A DNA stretch of 64,000 bases, from positions 1-64,000 of the forward strand of contig CAXXKP010000010.1 of NCBI GenBank assembly GCA_963663665.2. The letters are read 5' to 3'. Shown piece after piece: positions 43,044-51,712 of the stretch. This stretch comes from SABI01 sp963663665. Its GTDB lineage: Bacteria > Spirochaetota > Spirochaetia > Sphaerochaetales > Sphaerochaetaceae. The notes beneath the pieces were generated by a model. That model had not been told where the DNA came from and ran no database searches. It worked only from the letters and a program-made list of their open reading frames with translations. Position 1 is the first letter of the stretch, and each line of letters begins with the position of its first letter. Position numbers and translations under genes: made by a program.

Positions 43044-44353
43044 TTGAGCAGTTGCTCGAAGGTAAGAAAAAACTATCATTGATTGGCCTTGGCTACGTAG
43101 GCATGCCCATTGCTGTGGCCTTCGCGAAAAAGGTTCCTGTTATTGGTTTCGATATCAGCAAGGAAAAGATAGCTTTGTACCATGCTGGTATCGATCCTAC
43201 CCGGGAAGTGGGTGATGAGGTGATCAAGGCTACTTTGGTTGAGTTTACTTCTGATGAGATGCGACTCCGCAACGCATCGTTCCATATCATCGCTGTTCCC
43301 ACTCCCGTGCATTCCGATCATACCCCCGATCTAGCCCCCATCAAGGGAGCTTCCCGCATCCTAGGCAGGAACCTTTCAAGGGGATCCATCGTTGTCTTCG
43401 AATCGACCGTCTACCCCGGGGTTACCGAGGATATCTGTGTTCCCATTTTGGAAGAAGAATCGGGGATGGCTTGCGGGGTCGATTTTTTCGTCGGTTACTC
43501 ACCCGAGAGAATCAATCCGGGCGACAAGGTCCACCGGTTGGAGACCATCACGAAGATCGTATCCGGAATGAACCAAAAGACTCTCGATACGATTGCGAAG
43601 GTGTATGAGCTGGTGGTGGAGGCTGGAGTCTACAAAGCCTCATCCATCAAGGTGGCTGAAGCCGCCAAGGTGATTGAGAACAGTCAGCGGGATATCAATA
43701 TCGCTTTTATGAACGAACTGTCCATCATCTTCAACAAGATGGGTATTGATACCAAGGCTGTACTGGAAGCTGCTGGAACCAAGTGGAACTTTCTTAAGTT
43801 TTCGCCAGGGCTGGTAGGGGGGCATTGTATTGGAGTTGACCCCTATTACCTCACCTATAAAGCTGAACAACTTGGATACCATTCCCAGATTATTCTTTCA
43901 GGAAGAAGAATTAATGATGACATGGGAAGATATGTTGCAGAGAGTGTAGTCAAGAAACTTATCTCAGTTGGCTCTTCAGTAAAAGATTCTAAAGTGGCTA
44001 TTTTGGGACTTACCTTTAAAGAGGATTGTCCCGACATACGAAATACCAAAGTAATAGACATCATCAATGAGTTGAAAGAGTACGGAATTATTCCTTTAGT
44101 ATGTGATCCTGCTGCCGATGCTTCGGAAGTAAAACTCTTCTATGGTATTGAGGTTGTTCTATTTGACTCACTCAAGGATCTTGATGCGGTAATTATAGCT
44201 GTATCCCATACTGCGTTTACTAGCCTTTCAATGGAAGATCTCAGTCGATTGTTTAAAACATCTGTCAATCAGGAGAAGGTTATTGTCGATGTTAAATCAA
44301 TTCTCGACAGGAAAACTTATGAGCAAGCAGGATACTGTTATTGGAGTTTGTAG
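43040..44353 (+). CDS. Nucleotide-sugar 6-dehydrogenase (WbpO/TviB-like), mosaic composition
   Basis: The 437-residue protein is of the UDP-sugar dehydrogenase family. LIGLGYVGMPIAVAFAKK binds NAD, VFESTVYPGVTEDICVP and EAAKVIENSQRDINIAFMNEL are family blocks, and PGLVGGHCIGVDPYYL carries the catalytic cysteine. LGLTFKEDCPDIRNTKVIDI starts the last domain. With the 4-epimerase next door it should make UDP-N-acetylgalactosaminuronic acid. The first 60 percent of the gene (to about 43850) is clearly GC-richer than the last part, pointing to a recombination joint inside the gene. Confidence 0.92.
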   Translation: MIEQLLEGKKKLSLIGLGYVGMPIAVAFAKKVPVIGFDISKEKIALYHAGIDPTREVGDEVIKATLVEFTSDEMRLRNASFHIIAVPTPVHSDHTPDLAPIKGASRILGRNLSRGSIVVFESTVYPGVTEDICVPILEEESGMACGVDFFVGYSPERINPGDKVHRLETITKIVSGMNQKTLDTIAKVYELVVEAGVYKASSIKVAEAAKVIENSQRDINIAFMNELSIIFNKMGIDTKAVLEAAGTKWNFLKFSPGLVGGHCIGVDPYYLTYKAEQLGYHSQIILSGRRINDDMGRYVAESVVKKLISVGSSVKDSKVAILGLTFKEDCPDIRNTKVIDIINELKEYGIIPLVCDPAADASEVKLFYGIEVVLFDSLKDLDAVIIAVSHTAFTSLSMEDLSRLFKTSVNQEKVIVDVKSILDRKTYEQAGYCYWSL

Positions 44354-44355
44354 AA

Positions 44356-45345
44356 ATGGGTTATAAAGAGTTGGTTTTTCCAAAGGATTCACTGTTCTTG
44401 ATAACTGGGGGAGCTGGTTTCATCGGTTCAAATCTGTGTGAAGCAATATTAGAGATGGGATATAAAGTTCGGTGTCTGGATAATCTGTCCAACGGGTTTC
44501 TCAAGAACATCGAGCCCTTTTTGCCGAATCCCAGATTCACCTTCATCAAAGGAGACATCACCGACTATCAAACTTGTCTGCAAGCTACCGAGGTTGTCGA
44601 CTACGTGCTGCATCAGGCAGCCTGGGGCAGTGTACCCAGAAGCATCGAGATGCCTATGTTTTATGAACATAACAACGTAATGGGTACACTGAACATGATG
44701 GAGGCATCCAGACAGAACAAAGTGAAGAAATTTGTCTACGCCACTTCCAGCTCCGTCTATGGTGACGAGCCGAATCTTCCCAAGAAGGAGGGACGAGAAG
44801 GGAATCTCCTCTCCCCATATGCGCTCACCAAGAAAACCAATGAGGAGTATGGAAAACTGTATTTCAACCTTTATGGACTAGAGACCTTTGGTCTGCGGTA
44901 TTTCAATGTATTTGGTAGACGACAGAACCCTGATGGAGACTATGCCGCAGTGATTCCTAAGTGGATTAAGCAATTGCTTCATGATGAGGTTCCTATCATC
45001 CATGGTGATGGCAAACAGAGCAGGGACTTTACCTATATAGAGAATGTCATCGAAGCAAACCTGAAAGCTAGTCTTGCATCCAAAGAAGCTGCAGGCCAAG
45101 CATACAACATTGCCCATGGGGGACGTGAATACCTTATTGATATTTACTGGACTCTTGCGAAGGCCCTAGGCAAAAACATAGTACCAATTTTTGGACCGGA
45201 TAGGTTAGGGGATATCAAGCACTCGAATGCGGATATCTCCAAGGCACTGCAGTTGCTAGGATATGAGGGGAAATGGAGTTTTGAAATGGGGATACGAGAG
45301 GCGATTGAGTGGTATATCGCTGATGAATCTGTGGCGAGGAGATGA
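44356..45345 (+). CDS. UDP-GlcNAc 4-epimerase (WbpP/TviC-like)
   Basis: The protein has 329 residues. The start at 44356 is chosen for GGAG nine bases upstream; a TTG at 44341 overlaps the previous gene. Extended SDR features are LITGGAGFIGSNLCEAIL, LHQAAWGSVPRSIEMP, YATSSSVYGDEP with the active serine region, SPYALTKKTNEEY (Tyr, Lys), and GDGKQSRDFTYIENVIEANLKA, typical of WbpP-type UDP-HexNAc epimerases. It makes UDP-GalNAc from UDP-GlcNAc for the dehydrogenase encoded upstream. Confidence 0.9.
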   Translation: MGYKELVFPKDSLFLITGGAGFIGSNLCEAILEMGYKVRCLDNLSNGFLKNIEPFLPNPRFTFIKGDITDYQTCLQATEVVDYVLHQAAWGSVPRSIEMPMFYEHNNVMGTLNMMEASRQNKVKKFVYATSSSVYGDEPNLPKKEGREGNLLSPYALTKKTNEEYGKLYFNLYGLETFGLRYFNVFGRRQNPDGDYAAVIPKWIKQLLHDEVPIIHGDGKQSRDFTYIENVIEANLKASLASKEAAGQAYNIAHGGREYLIDIYWTLAKALGKNIVPIFGPDRLGDIKHSNADISKALQLLGYEGKWSFEMGIREAIEWYIADESVARR

Positions 45346-45348
45346 GTC

Positions 45349-45399
45349 ATGTTCAACCTTAGTCTTCAGCACATAGCCATAACGGTATCAAAGAAATGA
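45349..45399 (+). CDS. Possible 16-residue leader ORF coupled to the polymerase gene
   Basis: ATG at 45349 follows a strong GAGGAGATGA site. It reads MFNLSLQHIAITVSKK and stops at TGA 45397-45399, overlapping the ATG of the polymerase at 45396. The polymerase has no comparable site of its own. The peptide may simply serve to bring ribosomes to the next start. Confidence 0.4.
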   Translation: MFNLSLQHIAITVSKK

Positions 45400-46556
45400 G
45401 GCGAATCGGTCGCGTTCAACTAAACCTCGAAGATAGAATAATTATCTTTTTGTTTATTCTCTATGTAGTTATTAAACCTTTCTATTTCTGGAGTAGTGGT
45501 CTCCCCCAACCAGCGGATTTAATATTTGTCGTGCTCATTCTCATGTTATTGCTTAGAATTGATGTGGGGAGAGCTTTTTCATATTTTGTCCGTCAAAAGA
45601 TAGTTATACTAGCTTTATTATTTGTACTTTGGATATTTACAATTAACTCAGTCTGGACAATAATCCTTAGCAACCCAAGTATGATGTTTCCGACTGCTTA
45701 TTACTTCTACAATGTAATAGTTTTTATTACAGTATTGATACTAGTACATCGGTATGGACAATTATTCATAAACATATTTTTTTTAGCTGTTGTTCTTTCT
45801 GTATCAATTCAGTTTTTCTTGTTTTTTGCGGCAGGAGGATATGCTGGAGGACGAGGTACAGCAAACTTTAATAATCCAAACCAGCTAGGATATTATGGGC
45901 TACTGGCATTGGTCTCTGTGTTCTATGTACAAAGTCGTATTCATACACATAGACTCTTGTTTATGTTCGCAACCGTAGCTTCATTCATTCTTGTCCTGAT
46001 TTCCTTATCTAAAGCAGCAATCGTTTCTGCTCTAGCACTATTACCATTGCATCTTATCTTTCAATTGGGAAATGCTAGAAACAGGGTGTTTATGATGATC
46101 CTTGCGGTAATTATTGTAGTCTTGGCGATATTTTTCATTGGATTCGATTTGGTAAGCATTACTGATAGCCCTCTGCTAGATGCAGTAAATCGAAGACTGT
46201 TATCGATAGGCCAGGATTCTGATGATAGTCTTGAAGGAAGAGGATACAATCGTATAATTAATCATCCTGAATATTGGATATTTGGAGCAGGAGAAGGTGA
46301 AAATTCTCGCTATACAGGGTTGGGAAGAGATATGGAATTTCATTCTACATTAGGAAATATTCAAGTTTCCTATGGGGTGATTGGCACCTTGTTATTTCTA
46401 TCAATTTTATTATTTGTACTTAAACCAAACAACTATGCAGATTGGTATATTATTTTTGCGTTGTTAGTATATGGGTTAACGCATAATGGAATACGAAATA
46501 CATTGTTTTGGATGCTTCTTGCATTGATTCATAAAAAAATAATAATAAAAGATTAA
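45396..46556 (+). CDS. O-antigen/capsule polymerase-like membrane protein (Wzy type)
   Basis: The 386-residue protein has about ten hydrophobic spans and one larger outside loop (residues about 255-315) containing RLLSIGQDSDDSLEGRGYNR and IFGAGEGENSRYTGLGRDMEFHSTLGNI. This layout, with an acidic/Arg-rich loop and a GAGEG...H-S-T-L-G block, is that of O-antigen ligase/polymerase proteins. It should polymerise lipid-linked repeats on the outer face of the inner membrane. Sequence is poorly conserved in this family, so the assignment rests on topology and context. Confidence 0.8.
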   Translation: MRRIGRVQLNLEDRIIIFLFILYVVIKPFYFWSSGLPQPADLIFVVLILMLLLRIDVGRAFSYFVRQKIVILALLFVLWIFTINSVWTIILSNPSMMFPTAYYFYNVIVFITVLILVHRYGQLFINIFFLAVVLSVSIQFFLFFAAGGYAGGRGTANFNNPNQLGYYGLLALVSVFYVQSRIHTHRLLFMFATVASFILVLISLSKAAIVSALALLPLHLIFQLGNARNRVFMMILAVIIVVLAIFFIGFDLVSITDSPLLDAVNRRLLSIGQDSDDSLEGRGYNRIINHPEYWIFGAGEGENSRYTGLGRDMEFHSTLGNIQVSYGVIGTLLFLSILLFVLKPNNYADWYIIFALLVYGLTHNGIRNTLFWMLLALIHKKIIIKD

Positions 46557-46561
46557 AGGAC

Positions 46562-47314
46562 GTGAAAATTATCAATATGAATAGTATCCAAATTATTGAA
46601 ATGGAAATGCTTCAGGAGCTGGATGCTATTGCATCCAAGAATAGTATTAAATACTATCTTGGGTATGGCAGTGCTTTAGGAGCGTTACGAAGTAATGGAT
46701 TTATCCCTTGGGATACTGACATAGATATTATCGTTGAATACGATTATTATGATAAATTGTGTCAAATGTTGCACAGAGAACTTAGTTCAAAATTTGGTTT
46801 GATTGACTATAGGATAGACCCTTCATATGATTCTTTGAAAGCACGTGTGTATCTAATTGGAGAAAATCATCATCAAACTCATATTGATATTTATCCTTTG
46901 ATTGGATTACCTTCGGGCAGATATAGACAAATAATAGTAGCAACTCTTTCAAAGGTCATTTATAAGGCATATTATGTTAAATTACTACCTATATCTATCT
47001 ATGGAAATAATAAAAAGAAAATAGTTATCGTGAAGTTTGTAAGAACTTTGGGTTGGATTATTCCAAGAAAGCTATTAATCAATTGCCATGAAATACTTAG
47101 TAAGAAATACCCCAGCACGAAGAGTGAATGGTTACTAAATTCGTGTGGGTGTTACGGAGTTAGGGAGATTATTCCAAAATCAATTTTGGGAGATGGTGAA
47201 ATGGTTATGTTTGAAAATCTGTTAATACCTGTACCTAAGCTGACTGATGCTTATTTGCGACATTTCTATGGTCCAGACTATCTTGTTCCAAAAAAGAATA
47301 ATTATCTTTCTTAG
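46562..47314 (+). CDS. LicD-family transferase, copy 2
   Basis: The 250-residue protein (GTG at 46562; an ATG at 46577 is equally possible) has the LicD block YYLGYGSALGALRSNGFIPWDTDIDIIVEYDYYDKL and HIDIYPLIGLP. It differs strongly from the copy at 40724: DTDID replaces DDDMD and the C-terminal part is unrelated in detail. A second phospho- or phosphonotransfer on the same glycan, or a different acceptor position, would explain two copies. Confidence 0.85.
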   Translation: MKIINMNSIQIIEMEMLQELDAIASKNSIKYYLGYGSALGALRSNGFIPWDTDIDIIVEYDYYDKLCQMLHRELSSKFGLIDYRIDPSYDSLKARVYLIGENHHQTHIDIYPLIGLPSGRYRQIIVATLSKVIYKAYYVKLLPISIYGNNKKKIVIVKFVRTLGWIIPRKLLINCHEILSKKYPSTKSEWLLNSCGCYGVREIIPKSILGDGEMVMFENLLIPVPKLTDAYLRHFYGPDYLVPKKNNYLS

Positions 47315-47609
47315 ATGATTAGAATAACCACATAATGATTTCCCAATTATTTCTGAATTAGATGTACTAAGGTCCGCAATTTAGACTACAGGTATATAAT
47401 AGTCAAGAGAATCCTATAAATATTGTGTTACCAAAGAACACTATGAGAGAAATCATCTCATGATTTCTTCAATATGAAATTGCAAAGATATCCGGACACA
47501 GACTTATCTGTTTATATCATATGATGGTAGCAATTTACACTGAAACTCCACAGAGAGAATTTGTCATGTTATTAGTCAGATATTCGCCAATAAAAAAGGT
47601 AATAATTAC
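47315..47609 (+). other. Gap between LicD copy 2 and the flippase
   Basis: The 295 bases carry no convincing gene, promoter or terminator. The sequence is AT-rich. Confidence 0.4.
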
Positions 47610-49136
47610 GTGAATGATAAATCTACAGGAAGTAAATTATTAAGAGGAACTGTAATTATTGTCTATATTGGTATCATTGCTAAGGTTGCATCTTTCTTTA
47701 CCGAAGCTGTTCTGGCAGCATATCTAGGAACCACATACCAGAGCGATGCCTACTATATGGTTTCCAGTGTTAAAGCAGTTATTTATCCGATGCTGAGTAT
47801 AGGGATTTGGAATGTTTTCCTCCCGCTGTATAAAGGGCATATCGTTAAGACCGAAATAGAAATTGCAGACATTTTAACCAACAAGACTCTTTCTTTCTTT
47901 ACTGCAATTTCGTTAGTCGTGGTATTCATCCAGATTGCATTTGCTCCGCTTCTAGTTTCCATTATTGCACCGGGTTTCGTTGGAGAGACGAGGAGTCTCT
48001 GCATCAAGTTAGTTCGCATATCTGCACCAATGTACGTGTTCATTATAGCGTCAGCCGTTTATGCGTCAATGCTACAATGTCATAATAAGTTTTTTGGCAG
48101 TCAGATTCGTGAAGTAGCCTCGCACATTCCAACTATCATTGCTGCAATTTTTTTCTATAAGACTTACGGTATTGAAGCAATGGCGCTGGCACTTGTCGCT
48201 TCAGGATTTCTTCGTTTATTGATTGAACTTCCTTTTGTGGATTGGGGATACAAGTATAAGATAGATTTTAAATTTAGATCACAAGAATTCTCAATAATGC
48301 TTAAGAGGCTTCCCTCAGCTTTTTTGTCTGCTGGGGTTGCACAGCTGAACACATTAATTGATAAGGCGATGGCCTCCACGTTGCCGGAGGGGACAATTTC
48401 CGGCTTGAATTATGGTCACAAACTGATGAATGTGTTTAGTGGATTCTTGACTTCCGCTATCGCAACAGCGCTTTACCCGCAAATGGTCGAGCTGATCGCA
48501 CTAGATAATAAGGATGAGCTAAGCAAACTTTTAGTTAAGATAATCAATATTTTTTGCGTGGTGATGCTTCCGTTGACCTTAGCTTGTGTGCTTTTTCGAA
48601 CTGAACTAGTTTTCGCTGTTTTCCAGCGTGGCGCATTTGACTCAAACAGCTCAGCGTTAACGGCAAGTGTGTTTGCTCTTTACTGTCTTGGTATTTTTTT
48701 CATTTCGTGCAATACAGTTATCAGTAACATTTTTTATGGCTTTGGTAACACCAAAACGCCTATGTACATTGGAATTGCGAATCTGGGAATTAACGTTGCG
48801 TTGAACTTGGCCTTAATTCACCTCTGGGGAGTCAACGGTTTAGCTTTGGCGACTTCTATAACCGCATTTATAACATTCTTCATTCGCCTTAGGGCTGTAA
48901 GAAGTTATATCAATCTAAGGAGTCGCATGATGGTGAAAGTCGGGATTAAAGTCTTGATTGCGTCCATCATTGCTTGTGGAATTCCAAGAGCTATTTTCTG
49001 GATTCATCCGATTAATCAGTACTTCACCTTGAGCATATCTGCAGGTATTGGAGTGTTTATATACCTAGTTGTTGTGAAACTGTTGAAGATCCATGAGATT
49101 GAATATCTGATCGGTCTGCTGAGACGGTACTTGTAG
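47610..49136 (+). CDS. MurJ/MviN-type lipid-linked oligosaccharide flippase (Wzx role)
   Basis: The 508-residue membrane protein has about 14 spans and a GTG start behind AAAAAGG. Family blocks are KVASFFTEAVLAAYLGTTYQSDAYYMV, SIGIWNVFLPLY, GLNYGHKLMNVFSGFLTSAIATALYPQM, and ELVFAVFQRGAFDSNSSALTASVFALYCLGIFF with FYGFGNTKTPMY. MurJ relatives occur in polysaccharide loci as the repeat-unit flippase. Being last of the plus-strand series and near the polymerase gene, it most likely moves the lipid-linked repeat outward rather than lipid II. Confidence 0.9.
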   Translation: MNDKSTGSKLLRGTVIIVYIGIIAKVASFFTEAVLAAYLGTTYQSDAYYMVSSVKAVIYPMLSIGIWNVFLPLYKGHIVKTEIEIADILTNKTLSFFTAISLVVVFIQIAFAPLLVSIIAPGFVGETRSLCIKLVRISAPMYVFIIASAVYASMLQCHNKFFGSQIREVASHIPTIIAAIFFYKTYGIEAMALALVASGFLRLLIELPFVDWGYKYKIDFKFRSQEFSIMLKRLPSAFLSAGVAQLNTLIDKAMASTLPEGTISGLNYGHKLMNVFSGFLTSAIATALYPQMVELIALDNKDELSKLLVKIINIFCVVMLPLTLACVLFRTELVFAVFQRGAFDSNSSALTASVFALYCLGIFFISCNTVISNIFYGFGNTKTPMYIGIANLGINVALNLALIHLWGVNGLALATSITAFITFFIRLRAVRSYINLRSRMMVKVGIKVLIASIIACGIPRAIFWIHPINQYFTLSISAGIGVFIYLVVVKLLKIHEIEYLIGLLRRYL

Positions 49137-49590
49137 ACAGCATCGCAATTTTCGGTATTTTCAGCATCTGAATTTTCCGGATAGGAAAAGACATGGTTTT
49201 CCCACCTTTTGTTAAAAGGTACTTTCAAAACGTAATTGAATTTTCGGGGTTGTTGATTACCGGGTAGCTTCGGAAGATGAGGAAGCGTTTTCATCCAACT
49301 GAGATTTTCTTAGGCAGGTTCCCACCAAGCCATCGGGAGATGTTGGAATGGATCGGCTTGGAGCGTTTCTGTTTGAGCTTTCCCTCATGCCTGCTATGGC
49401 AATACTGATGCCGAACATGAACGGGCAAACCACGCTTACCCAGGATGACCAACTTGCCATCGAAGTAACCGAAGATGGTATCTTCAAGGCTGATTATTTT
49501 GCCTTCGATTCCGGCAAAGCGCATATCGACATTGAAACCTGCTCTGGTCGTATGGACTTGTTACACCGTCGAAGTCACTGAATGACCTAA
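49137..49590 (+). other. Unassigned, GC-richer debris between convergent genes
   Basis: From about 49250 to 49580 the base composition rises above the AT-rich surroundings, and short open frames exist on both strands (plus 49348-49581; minus 49291-49524, with KIISLEDTIFGYFDGKLVI). None has a ribosome-binding site or a recognisable family. The stretch looks like part of a lost or truncated gene or mobile element at the edge of the polysaccharide locus. Confidence 0.35.
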
Positions 49591-51669
49591 CTATTTAATT
49601 TGATAGAAGTTGATCAATGATGTGATAATATCATCTATGGATTTTTTTGGATGCCAATTCATATCTTCTTGGAATAAAGAACTGTCTAATCCATAATCTA
49701 CGTTAGAATCTCCTTTTTCAATAATGATTTGAGAAGTTTGATTGCTAAGAAATTGAGAAGATAGAGCAACACAACGTTCAGCTATGGTAACTATATTATA
49801 TGATTGAGTGGAACCTAATGTATATGTTGGTTTCCAAGACGATATCGGAGTCTCTAATAATGATATAAATGCATCGGTTGCATCATCCACATGAAGAAAA
49901 TCAAAGTTTTGAGTTCCTCCAAAGATATGGATTGGGTCACTTTTCAATGCTTGTTTTATTAACTTTGATATTATTGATACATCAACTAACCCACTGGATC
50001 CGCTAATAACTGTTCCTAAACGAATTGAAGTTCCAAATGTATTTGAATATGAATTAATTAACGTAGATAATAATAGTTCAGCACCGAGTTTTGCTTGACC
50101 ATATATTGTTGACGGATTTGTTGGAGTTTCCTCATCCCATGGTGGATTATCACTATTCCCGTATACACTTCGAGAAGAGATGTTTACAATTCCTTGTATT
50201 CCACATTGTACAGTATATGAGAATAACTTAGCAGTAAGCTCAAGACTACGAGCAATTTCATAATTACCATTATGTGGACGAGCGAATCCTAGGTGGAAGA
50301 GTAAACTTGTGTTATCAATGAGATATTTCCCATCAAGAATATCCTCGTAAGAAAAGTACTGAGAAACATCTGATTCAAATAATTTTTTAGCCTGAGTTTT
50401 ATTTCTGCTAATTACAATTACTTCGTAGTTTTCTTTTTTGATAAGTTTTTTAACGAAATTTTGACCAATAAACCCAGTAGATCCTGTTATTAGTACGGTT
50501 CTAACTGGGCTTTTTTTTGTCCTATTATCCTCTTGAATATTCTCTTTTTTCTTTTCCCATAGCGAATTGATGTCGAGAAGGTTTTTATCTTTTCCAGAAA
50601 CGTAATAATCAGTTAAAGAGCGGTAAACCACTCCTGCATTGTCTCTTTTGTATCGGGAATCTTTTCCAATATCGATACCATAAAACTCTTTTATTAAAAT
50701 CCGAATCTCATCATACCCAAGATAGCCTCTGGCAGATGTCGAACCAGTCATTCTTCCACTCATTTCAGAGCCAACAAATCGACCAACTTGAGTTCTTCTA
50801 CATTGAAGATTAAATACACCTCTCCAACCTTTATCTGCAATAGCCTCAGCATATTTTCTTGTTAACTCCGTAAAAGCAGGATCGATCCACAATTCTGATT
50901 TTTCACATCGACCCAGAACCATTAAACTCCGCGAGGTAAATATTTCACCTATTGAACCATCTGATTTAATGATTGTTTGCCCAGCAAATTGGTTTTCGTC
51001 AGGTAAATGGAAAAATAAGGGAACTCCCATTGATATATCTTTGTTATAGGTATCGATTTTATTATAACTCTCTTCACTAAACCCAATGAATTCTTGGAAT
51101 ATGAACCCCTCTGGGTTTCTGCTAAGAAACGTTTCTAGTTGTGTTTCGTTACAAAGAATACGAATCCCTAATGATCCAAACCCTTCACTTGGTTTAGCAA
51201 TGATAGGGAAGCCACATAGAGACACTAGATTATAAACCTCTGAGAAATTCTCTTTTTGTGGAATTGCAGATTGTGCATAAGGTAAGTCATATTCCTTAGA
51301 AAATAGTGAACTTAATCTTTTGTCATTCATAATTTTGATAGCTTTAATAGAACCTCCTGGAATCAGACTTCTAAGGTCTGGATTTTCGTGAGCCAACTCC
51401 GCAAGGGCCACTACATCATGGTCTCTGCCAGGAAGAATAGTATTTGGTCTTTCTCGTTTGATAGTTTCATACAGGAAAGTTTTAAAATTAGGAGAATCAA
51501 TTAAAGGCGATAAATAAACTTTATCACATCGATATATTCTTGGGTTTGCACTACTTGAATTAAGCCCTGTTATTCGAACTTTATCTCGTCGATTTTCGAG
51601 ATTATCTAGGATATTCTGTGCAAGAAGGCTCCCTGCACTTAATAGTAGTATATGAAATGGTTTAGGCAA
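49591..51669 (-). CDS. ATP-grasp ligase fused to NAD-dependent epimerase/dehydratase
   Basis: The protein has 692 residues. Residues 1-350 are an ATP-grasp unit: FHILLLSAGSLLAQNILDNL, IMNDKRLSSLFSKEYDLPYAQS, FPIIAKPSEGFGSLGIRILC (ATP loop), GFIFQEFIGF, GVFNLQCRRTQVGRFVGSEMSGRMTG (metal ligands). Residues about 395-692 are an extended SDR: VLITGSTGFIGQNFVKKLI, LFHLGFARPHN, ISSRSVYGNS, STIYGQAKLGAELL (Tyr, Lys), FLHVDDATDAF. A linker with RTKKSPVRT joins them. The single protein could ligate a group to a nucleotide sugar and epimerise or reduce it. It lies 43 bases after a TPP enzyme on the same strand. Confidence 0.85.
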   Translation of the reverse strand: MPKPFHILLLSAGSLLAQNILDNLENRRDKVRITGLNSSSANPRIYRCDKVYLSPLIDSPNFKTFLYETIKRERPNTILPGRDHDVVALAELAHENPDLRSLIPGGSIKAIKIMNDKRLSSLFSKEYDLPYAQSAIPQKENFSEVYNLVSLCGFPIIAKPSEGFGSLGIRILCNETQLETFLSRNPEGFIFQEFIGFSEESYNKIDTYNKDISMGVPLFFHLPDENQFAGQTIIKSDGSIGEIFTSRSLMVLGRCEKSELWIDPAFTELTRKYAEAIADKGWRGVFNLQCRRTQVGRFVGSEMSGRMTGSTSARGYLGYDEIRILIKEFYGIDIGKDSRYKRDNAGVVYRSLTDYYVSGKDKNLLDINSLWEKKKENIQEDNRTKKSPVRTVLITGSTGFIGQNFVKKLIKKENYEVIVISRNKTQAKKLFESDVSQYFSYEDILDGKYLIDNTSLLFHLGFARPHNGNYEIARSLELTAKLFSYTVQCGIQGIVNISSRSVYGNSDNPPWDEETPTNPSTIYGQAKLGAELLLSTLINSYSNTFGTSIRLGTVISGSSGLVDVSIISKLIKQALKSDPIHIFGGTQNFDFLHVDDATDAFISLLETPISSWKPTYTLGSTQSYNIVTIAERCVALSSQFLSNQTSQIIIEKGDSNVDYGLDSSLFQEDMNWHPKKSIDDIITSLINFYQIK

Positions 51670-51712
51670 TTTATACTCCTTAATATTTTTTTAGAATATA
51701 TTTTATATTAGT

